Assembly: GCA_023460055.1 (NCBI GenBank)
Contig: JAEWRJ010000159.1
Coordinates: 1 to 15,699, forward strand
Length of the DNA: 15,699 nt
Direction of reading: 5' to 3'
Source: Bacillota bacterium
GTDB lineage: Bacteria; Bacillota; Clostridia; Christensenellales; Aristaeellaceae
Part shown: positions 1 to 6,401 of the stretch, piece after piece
Numbering within the stretch: position 1 is the first letter of the stretch
Layout: the number at the start of each line of letters is the position of its first letter
Made by a program: the position numbers and the translations under genes
The notes under the pieces: model-generated
Database searches by the model: none
What the model was told of the DNA's origin: nothing
What the model saw: the letters and a program-made list of their open reading frames with translations, nothing else

Positions 1-213
1 TTCATCGCGCACATTGCATCCGGTCGCCGCGTGCAGCTCGGCCGTCATGCTGACCTCAAGCGGTTTCCCCTTTTTTCTGGTCACGTATTCCTGGCCGTTC
101 GCGTCAACCGCCTCCGTCTCCAGGCCGCCCTTTATGCTCAGACCCGTAAACCCTCTGATCACCTTGGCGTTGACGGTAAACTTGTGCCCGCCCCAGGAAG
201 CTGTTTCAGGCAT
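1..213 (-). CDS. Partial phage baseplate-region protein, N-terminal 71 residues
   Basis: The reading frame opens with ATG at 213, behind GGGAGG in the cap of the preceding repeat element, and stays open to the window edge, so the C-terminus is missing. The visible protein begins MPETASWGGHKF and continues with alternating beta-strand-like stretches (VNAKVIRGFTGLSIKGG, then KPLEVSMTAEL). I believe similar short proteins follow the LysM/tail-X gene in clostridial contractile prophages, but I cannot name a family with confidence. Its position downstream of tape measure and tail-X suggests a baseplate or hub accessory role. That role rests on context alone. Confidence 0.7.
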   Translation of the reverse strand, partial: MPETASWGGHKFTVNAKVIRGFTGLSIKGGLETEAVDANGQEYVTRKKGKPLEVSMTAELHAATGCNVRDE

Positions 214-329
214 AAATATCCTCCCTTCGGTCGGAAATGCGGAATGATGAATGCTGAATGCTGAATGTCGCGCGCGGCGCGGATTCCTTCTCGTCATTTC
301 GCATTCAGCATTCCGCATTCAGCATTTTA
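214..329. repeat. Intergenic element E1, minimal form (arms with almost no core)
   Basis: This is the shortest copy. On the + strand it begins with the shared cap CCTCCCTTCGGTCGG, whose complement is the ribosome site of the downstream gene. A left arm of GAATGC/GAATGAT heptads follows (about 234-267), then a short GC palindrome-like core (cgcgcgcggcgcg), then a right arm of GCATTC heptads (about 291-326) reaching the stop codon of the LysM gene. The 11-bp GAAGCGATAGG units and the GTGGCCGCAGGCCAC hairpin of full copies are absent, so the arms and the cap can persist without the standard core. Confidence 0.85.
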
Positions 330-560
330 TTACTGTTTCCACGGCGCCGCGCCGGGCGCTCCGTTTTCCATCTCATCATCAGCGATGTCAAGTATCGGAA
401 CATCAAGCTTCTCCCCGCCCCCGAATACCATGGTCCTGCACATCGAGGGGTTAGCGTTCATCAGATCGGCCGCGTACCGTTCGTCTCCGTAGATCATCAG
501 GGCAAGCAAGTCAAAGCTCTCCCCCGCCCGGCACACGCAGATGCCCCCGCCCAACTCCAT
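330..560 (-). CDS. LysM-like tail protein X
   Basis: A 76-residue protein starting at ATG 560, with GGGAGG seven bases upstream. The segment GESFDLLALMIYGDERYA, then DLMNANPS and GGGEKLDVPIL, follows the LysM/phage tail X pattern: a GxSfdxia-YGdE helix, an aNP turn and a closing G-x-x-L-x-hydrophobic-P strand. Tail X (P2 gpX, and the LysM part of Bacillus XkdP) acts near the hub/tape-measure interface of contractile tails. This copy is short, essentially one LysM unit plus an acidic tail (DIADDEMENGAPG). It follows the tape measure gene, as in P2- and PBSX-like phages, but with a repeat element between them. Confidence 0.8.
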   Translation of the reverse strand: MELGGGICVCRAGESFDLLALMIYGDERYAADLMNANPSMCRTMVFGGGEKLDVPILDIADDEMENGAPGAAPWKQ

Positions 561-752
561 AAGATCCTCCCTTCGGTCGGTAATGCTGAATGATGAATGC
601 TGAATGCTAAATGGCGAAGCGCAGGCAGAGCCTGCGGGGAGAACGGACTGGGTTCCCTATCGCTTCCCAACCGCTTCCCTATTGCTTCCCCGTCATTCCG
701 CATTCAGCATTTCGCATTCCGCATTTAGCATTCAGTTGAGCGCGCAGCGCGC
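561..752. repeat. Intergenic element E2, core inverted
   Basis: The cap CCTCCCTTCGGTCGG and left heptad arm (about 582-611) are placed as in the other copies. The core, however, starts ATGGCGAAGCGCAGGC and ends CTTCCCCGTCATT, which is the reverse complement of the layout in E3, E4 and E6-E9. The GTGGCC hairpin is missing. Three GAAGC-type 11-bp units are present on the complementary strand (CTATCGCTTCCC, CCGCTTCC, CTATTGCTTCCC). The right heptad arm runs to the hairpin at the tape measure stop codon. Confidence 0.85.
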
Positions 753-759
753 TCAACTG
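733..759 (-). other. Perfect hairpin spanning the tape measure stop codon
   Basis: A 12-base stem (CAGTTGAGCGCG / CGCGCTCAACTG) with a 3-base loop encloses the TGA of the tape measure gene. No U-run follows, so a standard rho-independent terminator is unlikely. It may act on termination of translation, mRNA stability or processing, or be a trace of element insertion. Function is inferred, but the palindrome is plain in the sequence. Confidence 0.75.
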
Positions 760-3700
760 TAAGTTTCCGTCTCCTCAGTCAGTATGTATTCCTCCATCGC
801 CCGGCGGAATCGTATCTTGTCGGCCTCCAGTTCTTCCTTCACGCCGCGCGCGTCCTGCGCGTAGATCCGCGGGGAATAGATGATCTGGCCGACACCCTGT
901 CCGGCATTCGCGTTCAGGCCGCCGTTTCGGGCAATCAGCTCTCCCCAAGAGAAGCCCGCGCCCTCCCTGGCCGCGTCAAGCAGGCTGGCCGTCCGCTGGC
1001 TGTGCTGCTCCGGGATGGCCCATTCTCCGCCCGCCTCGCCGAATATGGATGGCTCGTCGGCATAGCCGCCGTCCGCGTATTTCAGCATGCTCGAGACGCC
1101 TAAGGGATTCATCCAGCCTCCGCCCGGATTCACGGCCCCCGGGGCGCTCCAATTGATCTTCACCGTGATTTGAGGCGTACCCGCGCCGCTCTCGAATTCT
1201 TCTGTCCACGCCTCGCCGGCGCCCGTACCATCCTCAACATCAGGTACGATCAACGGCGGCTCCTCCCAATCAGGCAGCCCAATCACAGGCTGCGAAGACC
1301 CGTCATATGATGCCCACAGGTCTTGAAGTTGCCGCTTCTTTTTCAATATGTCAGCCGGGTACGTAGTTCTCCCAACGCTCCCGTCATCCTTGATCCACGT
1401 GTTAGCAAACTCATTGGAAAGAGCTTCCATGGTGAACAGCTCCATCAAATCCTGCGCGGCTTGCTTGTCTCCGGCGTCTTGATAGTATCTGATCTTTTTT
1501 AGAACCTCGTCAGCGCCTCCAAAGCTGCCGAGCATTTGCGCGGTATACTCCCTGATGCCGGCGTTTCCTTTTCTTCCGCCGTATTCCTTGACATAGCTGT
1601 CCGACGCTTCTTTGCCGGTTATGTCCCCCTCAATGAATTGTCCCGTAGCAGCCTCAAGCGCGTTCCACGCATTGGCCAGATCGCTTTTTTCGATGCCGTT
1701 GGTCCACAGCTTGATTAAAGCGTCATCAAACGTAGCGCCTCTCTCTAATAGTTCTTTGTTATACTGTTCTTCTATGCCGGCAAGTACAGCTTCCTTCCTT
1801 TTTTCTGTCGCAAGAGAGCCTCTGATATATCCGCCTTCTTCAATTGCCTTATCCCAGACCACTTCCTGAGTAGCATAGCTTTTATGGTATTGATCTTCTA
1901 AAAAATCAGCTTGTCGCTGTCTTTCCGCTTCTATCTCTCCGGCATACTTTTCGATATCGCTCAGGCTCGCGGATTGCGCTTTATGGAACAGCGCCCCCAT
2001 TTGTATGCGGTTTTCCATATCAGCCTGCTCGGCCAACAGCTTGTTTTGCGCCTCAATGATCGCGATGATCCCGCCGGATTCTTCCTCCGTCAGTATTTTG
2101 TCTTCAAAGGCTGAAAACATAGCGTCACGCAGCTGCTGGCTCAACAGTTCCGCGCTGCTGATCGCTCCGTTGTAGGAATCATTGAGGATGGCAATCGCGT
2201 CATTATAGGCCGGATCATCTTCTGCGATGCCCGCGCCGCCGAATATCTGCTGCAGATAGCTCATCTGAGAAGCAGTGGCGTTTTCTATCCCCGCCACGAT
2301 CTCCGCGTGCATGTCTTTTCCAAGGCCTTGAAGCTGTGTGATATCCTCCGGGCTTAGCTTTGTGCCGGTGATCATCTTGCTTGTCAGTTCACTGGAAAAT
2401 TCGCTGCTCTTAGCCTGGTAATTCGCAACAGCTGTGTCAAGCGCTGTATTGAACTCAGTGATATTGCCGTACGCGGTGCTGAAATCATCTGCGATGCCGC
2501 TGATATAGTCCCTTATCTCGGTCTCGTCCAGGTTCATGTCGCCAAAACTTTTGGTCATGTCCAGCTCGTACAGCTGATCGATAGCCCCAACCAAGCCCGC
2601 CACCACAAGGAGGCCCGCGCCGATAGCGCCTGCCGGTGTCGCCAGGAAACCGATGGTTCTGATAAAAGCGCCCACGCCGATCAGCGCAGGCCCGGCCGCG
2701 GCAATGCCGGCCAAACCGTACACCAGCGCGCTCAGTTTGTTTTCTTCCAGCCCAGCGACGCTGGTGACAATGTCATTGAGCCAGTCGGCAACGCCGATCG
2801 TATCTGCCTCCAGCAGGTCGCCTACGGTCTTTTTCAGGTCTGCAAAGGACGCGTCAAGGTTGCGGATAGCGCCGCCCGCGCCGCCCTGCATCTCGTCAGC
2901 CATCTGCCCGGCAAAACCTTCGCTGTTTGTGATGACATCAATGAGTTTTTCATAGTAGTCGATATCATCTTCCAGCGGCTTCATCAGGTTTTGGGCGGCA
3001 ATGTATTCGCGCCGCCCGAAGATCTGCCTCAGCGTCATGCTTCGCAGATCGTCATTCATGCCCTTGGTCGCGTTGTACAGATCCACCACGATATCCGTGG
3101 CCGCGCGCATGTTGCCGGCTTCATCAAACACCTTCAGGCCAAGCTTCTGGATGGCGGCGGCACTGCTGGTCAGGTCAATGCCCTCATCCTCCAGGTAGGC
3201 ATTCATCTCCGCCTGGTCCATGCCAAGGTTCTCAAGCTCGGCCAGCAGCTGCTTGCCGGAGCCTGCGGGGGCAACCAGCGACAGCATGAAGTTGCGAAGC
3301 CTCGTGCCGCCCTCCTGCCCGCGCATGTCCTCGCCGAATTGGCTGATGCCCGACAGCATCGCCAGCACCTCCGGCGCGCCGTCTTTGAACATCTTCAGGC
3401 CGCTGCCCATGCGGGTCAGGCTCTCGCCCAGGGTATCAATATCAGTCGCGCCGACAGCGGCCGTCTTGGCCATCATATCCGTCAGCTCGTCCGAATCCTC
3501 AATCGCCAGGCCGAGGGACTTTATGGAGGAGTACAGGTAGTCCGCGGAATCCGCGATGCTCAGGTGTCCAGCCTGGGCCAGTTCGAGCACGTCAGGCAGC
3601 AGGGTTTTGATCTCCTGGACGCTCAGGCCAAGCTGACCCAGAAACACCTCAGCCTCGGCCGCCTGCTTGTTGGAATAGATACTGGTCCTGGCGATCTGCG

Positions 3701-3941
3701 TGTTGATGGCGTCAAGCGCCTTCATTTCTCCTTCGGTGAACTCGCCGACAGCCTTCACTTCGCGCATCAGGTCATCGTAATCAATGAACTCCTCCACGCT
3801 GTCCTTGCCGAAATCGATGATCTTCCGGCTCAATCCGTCGATCTGGCTCCCCAGGCCCATCAGCGTTTCGCCGATCATGCCAAAGCTATTGTCAACGCGG
3901 CCGCCGATGGTAATGACCGTTCTCAACGTCTGCTGGCCCAT
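753..3941 (-). CDS. Tail tape measure protein
   Basis: A 1062-residue protein, the longest gene here, starting at ATG 3941 behind GGGAGGACAT. Residues about 60-330 match the phage tail tape measure core (TIGR01760 type), with stretches such as NKQAAEAEVFLGQLGLS, DSADYLYSSIKSLGL and MAKTAAVGATDIDTLGESL. Residues about 403-455 are strongly hydrophobic (AGIAAAGPALIGVGAF, GAIGAGLLVVAGLVGAI), as expected for the part that enters the host membrane. The middle (about 460-900) is long, helical and charged. Near residues 953-980 lies the usual C-terminal signature, YADGGYADEPSIFGEAGGEW followed by AIPE. It sets tail length and leaves the tail at DNA injection. At roughly 1.5 angstrom per residue the tail would be about 160 nm, an estimate only. 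Confidence 0.95.
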   Translation of the reverse strand: MGQQTLRTVITIGGRVDNSFGMIGETLMGLGSQIDGLSRKIIDFGKDSVEEFIDYDDLMREVKAVGEFTEGEMKALDAINTQIARTSIYSNKQAAEAEVFLGQLGLSVQEIKTLLPDVLELAQAGHLSIADSADYLYSSIKSLGLAIEDSDELTDMMAKTAAVGATDIDTLGESLTRMGSGLKMFKDGAPEVLAMLSGISQFGEDMRGQEGGTRLRNFMLSLVAPAGSGKQLLAELENLGMDQAEMNAYLEDEGIDLTSSAAAIQKLGLKVFDEAGNMRAATDIVVDLYNATKGMNDDLRSMTLRQIFGRREYIAAQNLMKPLEDDIDYYEKLIDVITNSEGFAGQMADEMQGGAGGAIRNLDASFADLKKTVGDLLEADTIGVADWLNDIVTSVAGLEENKLSALVYGLAGIAAAGPALIGVGAFIRTIGFLATPAGAIGAGLLVVAGLVGAIDQLYELDMTKSFGDMNLDETEIRDYISGIADDFSTAYGNITEFNTALDTAVANYQAKSSEFSSELTSKMITGTKLSPEDITQLQGLGKDMHAEIVAGIENATASQMSYLQQIFGGAGIAEDDPAYNDAIAILNDSYNGAISSAELLSQQLRDAMFSAFEDKILTEEESGGIIAIIEAQNKLLAEQADMENRIQMGALFHKAQSASLSDIEKYAGEIEAERQRQADFLEDQYHKSYATQEVVWDKAIEEGGYIRGSLATEKRKEAVLAGIEEQYNKELLERGATFDDALIKLWTNGIEKSDLANAWNALEAATGQFIEGDITGKEASDSYVKEYGGRKGNAGIREYTAQMLGSFGGADEVLKKIRYYQDAGDKQAAQDLMELFTMEALSNEFANTWIKDDGSVGRTTYPADILKKKRQLQDLWASYDGSSQPVIGLPDWEEPPLIVPDVEDGTGAGEAWTEEFESGAGTPQITVKINWSAPGAVNPGGGWMNPLGVSSMLKYADGGYADEPSIFGEAGGEWAIPEQHSQRTASLLDAAREGAGFSWGELIARNGGLNANAGQGVGQIIYSPRIYAQDARGVKEELEADKIRFRRAMEEYILTEETETYS

Positions 3942-4155
3942 ATGTCCTCCCTCTGGTCGGAAATGTTGAATGCTGAATGCGAAATGCTAAATGACGGGGA
4001 AGCAATAGGGAAGCGATAGGGGCCCGGTCTTGCTCCCATTGCTTCCCGTGGCCGCAGGCCACGCTTCGCGCGACCGCAGGGAGCTTTTCCCGCAGGCTTT
4101 GCCTGCGCTTCGCCATATCGCATTCGGCATTTAGCATTCCGCATTCCGCATTTCA
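3942..4155. repeat. Intergenic element E3, full length
   Basis: On the + strand: cap CCTCCCTCTGGTCGG, left heptads (AATGTTG AATGCTG AATGCGA AATGCTA), ATGACGGGG, two 11-bp GAAGC(A/G)ATAGGG units, the hairpin GTGGCCGCAGGCCAC at 4048-4062, ACGCTTCGCGCGACC, a GCAGGCTTTGCCTGC hairpin, CTTCGCCAT and a right heptad arm ending at the stop of the spike-like gene. The cap supplies the GGGAGG of the tape measure gene. Confidence 0.9.
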
Positions 4156-4356
4156 TCAGCCTGCAGGGCCGATGATCGCGCCTTTTCCGTCGCTAAACAT
4201 AAAAAAATACACCAGGTCTCCCGGTGCGAAAATCTCTCCGTGCAAGGCCTGCAGCGGCAGCGTCTTGATGCCCGGCCTTGACAGGCTCTCCACCCTGTAT
4301 CCCCCGCCCTCCAGCGCAATGACCTTCCCGCGCTCGATCACAGCCCCGTAATCCAT
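4156..4356 (-). CDS. Small gpV-like baseplate spike/OB-fold protein
   Basis: A 66-residue protein starting at ATG 4356 behind GGGAGGACGT. Its pattern (YGAVIERGKVIAL, GGYRVESLSRPG, then GDLVYFFMFSDGKGAIIG) matches the strands of the OB-fold found at the start of gpV/Gp45-type baseplate proteins: a value strand, a loop, then a G-D-x-V motif followed by a closing G-x-hydrophobic-hydrophobic-G strand. It is far shorter than P2 gpV and lacks a beta-helix spike, so it may be only the fold that joins hub to spike. It directly follows the gpD-type hub gene in transcription order, which supports a hub partner. A DUF2577-like role as in PBSX is an alternative. Confidence 0.5.
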   Translation of the reverse strand: MDYGAVIERGKVIALEGGGYRVESLSRPGIKTLPLQALHGEIFAPGDLVYFFMFSDGKGAIIGPAG

Positions 4357-4564
4357 ACGTCCTCCCTTTGGTCGGATAATGCTGAATGCGAAATGCTAAA
4401 TGACGGGGAAGCAATAGGGAAGCGGTGGGGAAGCGATAGGGGACCGGTCTTTCCCCCATAGCTTCCCGTGGCCGCAGGCCACGCTTCGCGCGACCGAAGG
4501 GCGCTCTTCCCGCAGGCCTTGCCTGCGCTTCGCCATTTCGCATTCCGCATTCCGCATTCAGCAT
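4357..4564. repeat. Intergenic element E4, full length
   Basis: Same orientation as E3. Cap CCTCCCTTTGGTCGG, left heptads, ATGACGGGG, three 11/12-bp GAAGC units (CAATAGG, GGTGGGG, GATAGGGG), the hairpin GTGGCCGCAGGCCAC at 4468-4482, ACGCTTCGCGCGACC, a GCAGGCCTTGCCTGC hairpin, CTTCGCCAT and a right heptad arm that abuts the TAA of the hub gene. One more GAAGC unit than E3 shows copy-number drift inside the core. Confidence 0.9.
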
Positions 4565-5482
4565 TTATACAATGCCCGTCCTGCACCGCAGCAGCTTGAC
4601 CCGGCTTTTCCCGTTCATCAGGTCATGCTCGGCTTCCTCTACGATCCAGGCGCCGTCCGCTTTCGTGCCGCCCTCTATGTCTGCGCGCACCATGGCTGTC
4701 ATGTCGCTGGATAGCCCCATGTCAAGGGTCAGCTCCTCCGCCTGCCGGTTGTGACAGAGCAGCAAGCCGCGCGCCCACCTGCCGGCGGTGATGGCATCCG
4801 TGACCGGCAGATGGCAGAGTGTGGGCTGATGGAAGAGATCCACCATCGTGTCGCGGGCCATGGCCGAAAGGTTAATGCCCTGTACCCGCAGGCCGCTCCA
4901 CTCGGCATCCCATTTTTTGATATGCCGGGCGCCAGGGTTATCCGCCCGGATGTACAAGGCGCGGGCGGCGCTTCTCCCCTGCGCCCACGTGATGCCGATG
5001 CCTGTCAGCTTTCCGTTCACGGCTTTCAGCGCCGCGCCTTCCATCCCCAACAGCCGGCTGATAAAGGCTGGGGCGCTCTCATCCTCCCGCAGCAGGTAGG
5101 GATACCTCTGCCGATCATCAAGGCCCCACAGGGACCAGCCCATGCCGCACTCCGCGGCGCAGCTTTCCATGATGTCACGCAGCGTCATGTTCTCGTAGCT
5201 GCGGCTTTCTCTCCGCCTGGCAGCCCTGGGCACACCCAGCGCGTGGACGCGGAACTTCCCCCTGTCCGGGATCGACGTATTCAGGTACATGGTTCCTGTC
5301 GTGTACCCCTTGAGCTTGACTTCGATTCTGTCATCCGGCCGGGGATCCCACCTGTTCCAGTGCTCCGCCTGATGGAACGCTATGTCAAGCCCGTCGCTTC
5401 TCCCCTCGCCGCCGTCCCGGTGAAGGCAATGGATCGGTCTCACGAATCCCGTGATATCTGATCCGTTCCAGAATATTTCCAT
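4565..5482 (-). CDS. Contractile tail hub protein, gpD (late control D) type
   Basis: The start chosen is ATG 5482 (protein MEIFWNGSDITGFV), with GGGAGGAAGG at ideal distance. An upstream in-frame ATG would add ten residues encoded by the repeat cap and is rejected. The 305-residue protein has the gpD/VgrG-like hub layout: an N-terminal beta domain (GLDIAFHQAEHWNRWDPRPD, then DRIEVKL), a segment SRSYENMTLRDIMESCAAEC GMG, then YLLREDESAPAFISRLLGME, the family's QxxESdxxFlxRLa motif in altered form (REDES for Q-x-x-E-S). This trimer forms the baseplate hub that holds the spike. It lies upstream of the tape measure gene, unlike P2 or PBSX, and just before the small OB-fold gene. Confidence 0.85.
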   Translation of the reverse strand: MEIFWNGSDITGFVRPIHCLHRDGGEGRSDGLDIAFHQAEHWNRWDPRPDDRIEVKLKGYTTGTMYLNTSIPDRGKFRVHALGVPRAARRRESRSYENMTLRDIMESCAAECGMGWSLWGLDDRQRYPYLLREDESAPAFISRLLGMEGAALKAVNGKLTGIGITWAQGRSAARALYIRADNPGARHIKKWDAEWSGLRVQGINLSAMARDTMVDLFHQPTLCHLPVTDAITAGRWARGLLLCHNRQAEELTLDMGLSSDMTAMVRADIEGGTKADGAWIVEEAEHDLMNGKSRVKLLRCRTGIV

Positions 5483-5655
5483 ACCTTCCTCCCTTCGGTC
5501 GGACATGCACAATGGCGAAGCGCAGGCTGCGCCTGCGGGAAGAGCGCCCTACGGTCGCGCGAAGCGTGGCCTGCGGCCGCGGGAAGCAATGGGAGCAAGG
5601 CCGGGCCCCTATTGCTTCCCTGCCGTTTCCCGCAGGCGCAGCCTGCGCTTCACAA
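5483..5655. repeat. Intergenic element E5, core inverted, heptad arms nearly lost
   Basis: The cap CCTCCCTTCGGTCGG sits next to the hub start. The core then reads AATGGCGAAGCGCAGGC..., in reverse orientation to E3. Heptad arms are reduced to a remnant (ACATGCACAATG). Instead the copy is bounded by a perfect 24-bp inverted repeat, 5517-5540 against 5628-5651 (beginning GAAGCGCAGGCTGCGCC), each half itself a hairpin (GCAGGC TGC GCCTGC). The inner hairpin GTGGCC TGC GGCCGC is at 5566-5580. The frameshifted chaperone product ends at 5656, just outside. Confidence 0.88.
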
Positions 5656-6179
5656 CTACTTGTTCTTGTTTCTGCTCCGATTGATCACCGAGGCGATGGC
5701 CTTGTAGATATCAGAAAAATCCAGCAGGTTCAGGGCCATCAAGTCCGTGATCGGCGTGTGGCCGGCAATGGCCGCGTCAGCGGCGCGTTCTAAATAAGCC
5801 TGCCTTCCAGCCGACCCGAAGCGTTGAAAAAAACGACGGCCTGCTTCACCGCGCGCACCGCGTCTACCGCGCTCAGCCTTTCCAGCACATCGCGCTCATC
5901 AATGCCCTTTCCGGTCTTCTGCACGGCCGCCGCGAACAGGCACAGCGCCTGCTTGCTGGACAGCCTGAAGGCATTGGTCGCGTCCGGGTCTCCGTCAAGC
6001 GCTTTGGCGTACTCCCACCCCGTCAGCGCGTTAAAGTCAAAGGGGAGCTCGCTGACCTCCTCGCCGCCTGCCGTGATCGGCACGCTGAGCTTCAACACGT
6101 TCTTGCCGATCTTCTTGATCAGGCTTGCCACCGCCTCCTGGTTAGCTTCGTTGTTCGCTTGTTTTTCTTTTTCGCTCAT
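5656..6179 (-). CDS. Tail assembly chaperone, -1 frameshift fusion product
   Basis: If ribosomes slip back one base at T_TTT_TTC (5832-5826), translation enters a frame that stays open for 56 further residues, from QRFGSAGRQAYLERAAD to VINRSRNKNK, ending at TAG 5656-5658. The result is a 174-residue protein sharing its first 118 residues with the unshifted 129-residue product. This mirrors the gpG/gpGT pair of lambda and the E/E+E' pair of P2, where the long form binds the tape measure protein during tail assembly. The zero-frame phase of the slip site was checked from the start codon. Here the hub and spike genes intervene before the tape measure. Confidence 0.75.
5790..6179 (-). CDS. Tail assembly chaperone, unshifted product
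   Basis: A 129-residue protein starting at ATG 6179 (MSEKEKQANNEANQEAVASL) with AAGGAG seven bases upstream. The frame is open further upstream into the repeat element, but the ribosome site and the usual chaperone length support this start. The protein has a Lys/Glu/Asn-rich head, then a domain with LSVPITAGGEEVSELPFDFN, ALTGWEYAKAL and LSSKQALCLFAAAVQKTGKG, typical of the tail assembly chaperones that follow the tube gene in contractile phages. The TAG is reached when no frameshift occurs. It is expected to work in the cytoplasm with the fusion product to keep the tape measure protein soluble while tube subunits polymerise. Confidence 0.82.
   Translation of the reverse strand: MSEKEKQANNEANQEAVASLIKKIGKNVLKLSVPITAGGEEVSELPFDFNALTGWEYAKALDGDPDATNAFRLSSKQALCLFAAAVQKTGKGIDERDVLERLSAVDAVRAVKQAVVFFNASGRLEGRLI
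5826..5832 (-). other. Programmed -1 ribosomal frameshift site T_TTT_TTC
   Basis: Seven T residues followed by C occur at codons 116-118 of the chaperone (GTT TTT TTC in the zero frame), which is a canonical X_XXY_YYZ heptamer. Phe-tRNAs can re-pair as TTT TTT after a one-base backward slip. The -1 frame then continues past the zero-frame stop. I did not identify a clear downstream pseudoknot. Confidence 0.78.
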
Positions 6180-6401
6180 GGTATTCTCCTTTTTGTTAAT
6201 AATTCTAAATGCGCAATGATGGGGAAGCGCAGGCTTTGCCTGCGTAAAGCAATAGGGAAGCGATAGGGGCTCCAGCCTTTCTCCTATTGCTTCCCGTGGC
6301 CGCAGGCCACGCTTCGCGCGACCATAGGGAGCTTTTCCCGCAGGCTTTGCCTGCGCTTCGCCATTGCGCATTCAGCATTCCGCATTGCGCGCTTTTCGCG
6401 C
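6180..6401. repeat. Intergenic element E6, full length with double hairpin core
   Basis: Same orientation as E3. The end near the chaperone lacks the shared cap and carries an ordinary AAGGAG site and AT-rich leader instead. The left arm is short (TTCTAAATGCGCAATGATGGGG). The core has an extra hairpin, GCAGGC TTT GCCTGC, next to the left arm, then GAAGCAATAGG-type units, GTGGCCGCAGGCCAC (6296-6310), CGCTTCGCGCGACC, a second GCAGGCTTTGCCTGC hairpin, and right heptads. Confidence 0.88.
6387..6401 (-). other. Short hairpin just after the tail tube stop codon
   Basis: On the coding strand GCGCG AAAAG CGCGC follows the TAA of the tube gene immediately. The 5-base GC stem is not followed by a U-run. 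It is analogous in placement to the hairpins after the tape measure, scaffold and terminase stops. Confidence 0.5.

Noticed and set aside
733..760. Rho-independent terminator after the tape measure gene
   Set aside because: The stem is strong, but no U-tract follows on the coding strand, and essential baseplate genes continue downstream. The same holds for 11279-11294 and 15505-15531.
3960..4150. CRISPR-like appearance of short regular repeats
   Set aside because: Heptads are contiguous, degenerate and lack unique spacers of constant length. Repeats in the two arms are inverted, not direct.
5483..5512. Upstream start for the hub protein adding ten residues
   Set aside because: Those residues are encoded by the shared repeat cap. 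ATG 5482 has GGGAGG at proper spacing and the family-like start MEIFWNG.
6180..6371. N-terminal extension of the tail assembly chaperone through element E6
   Set aside because: The frame is open, but the 64 extra residues are element-derived and ATG 6179 has its own AAGGAG site and gives a normal-length chaperone.
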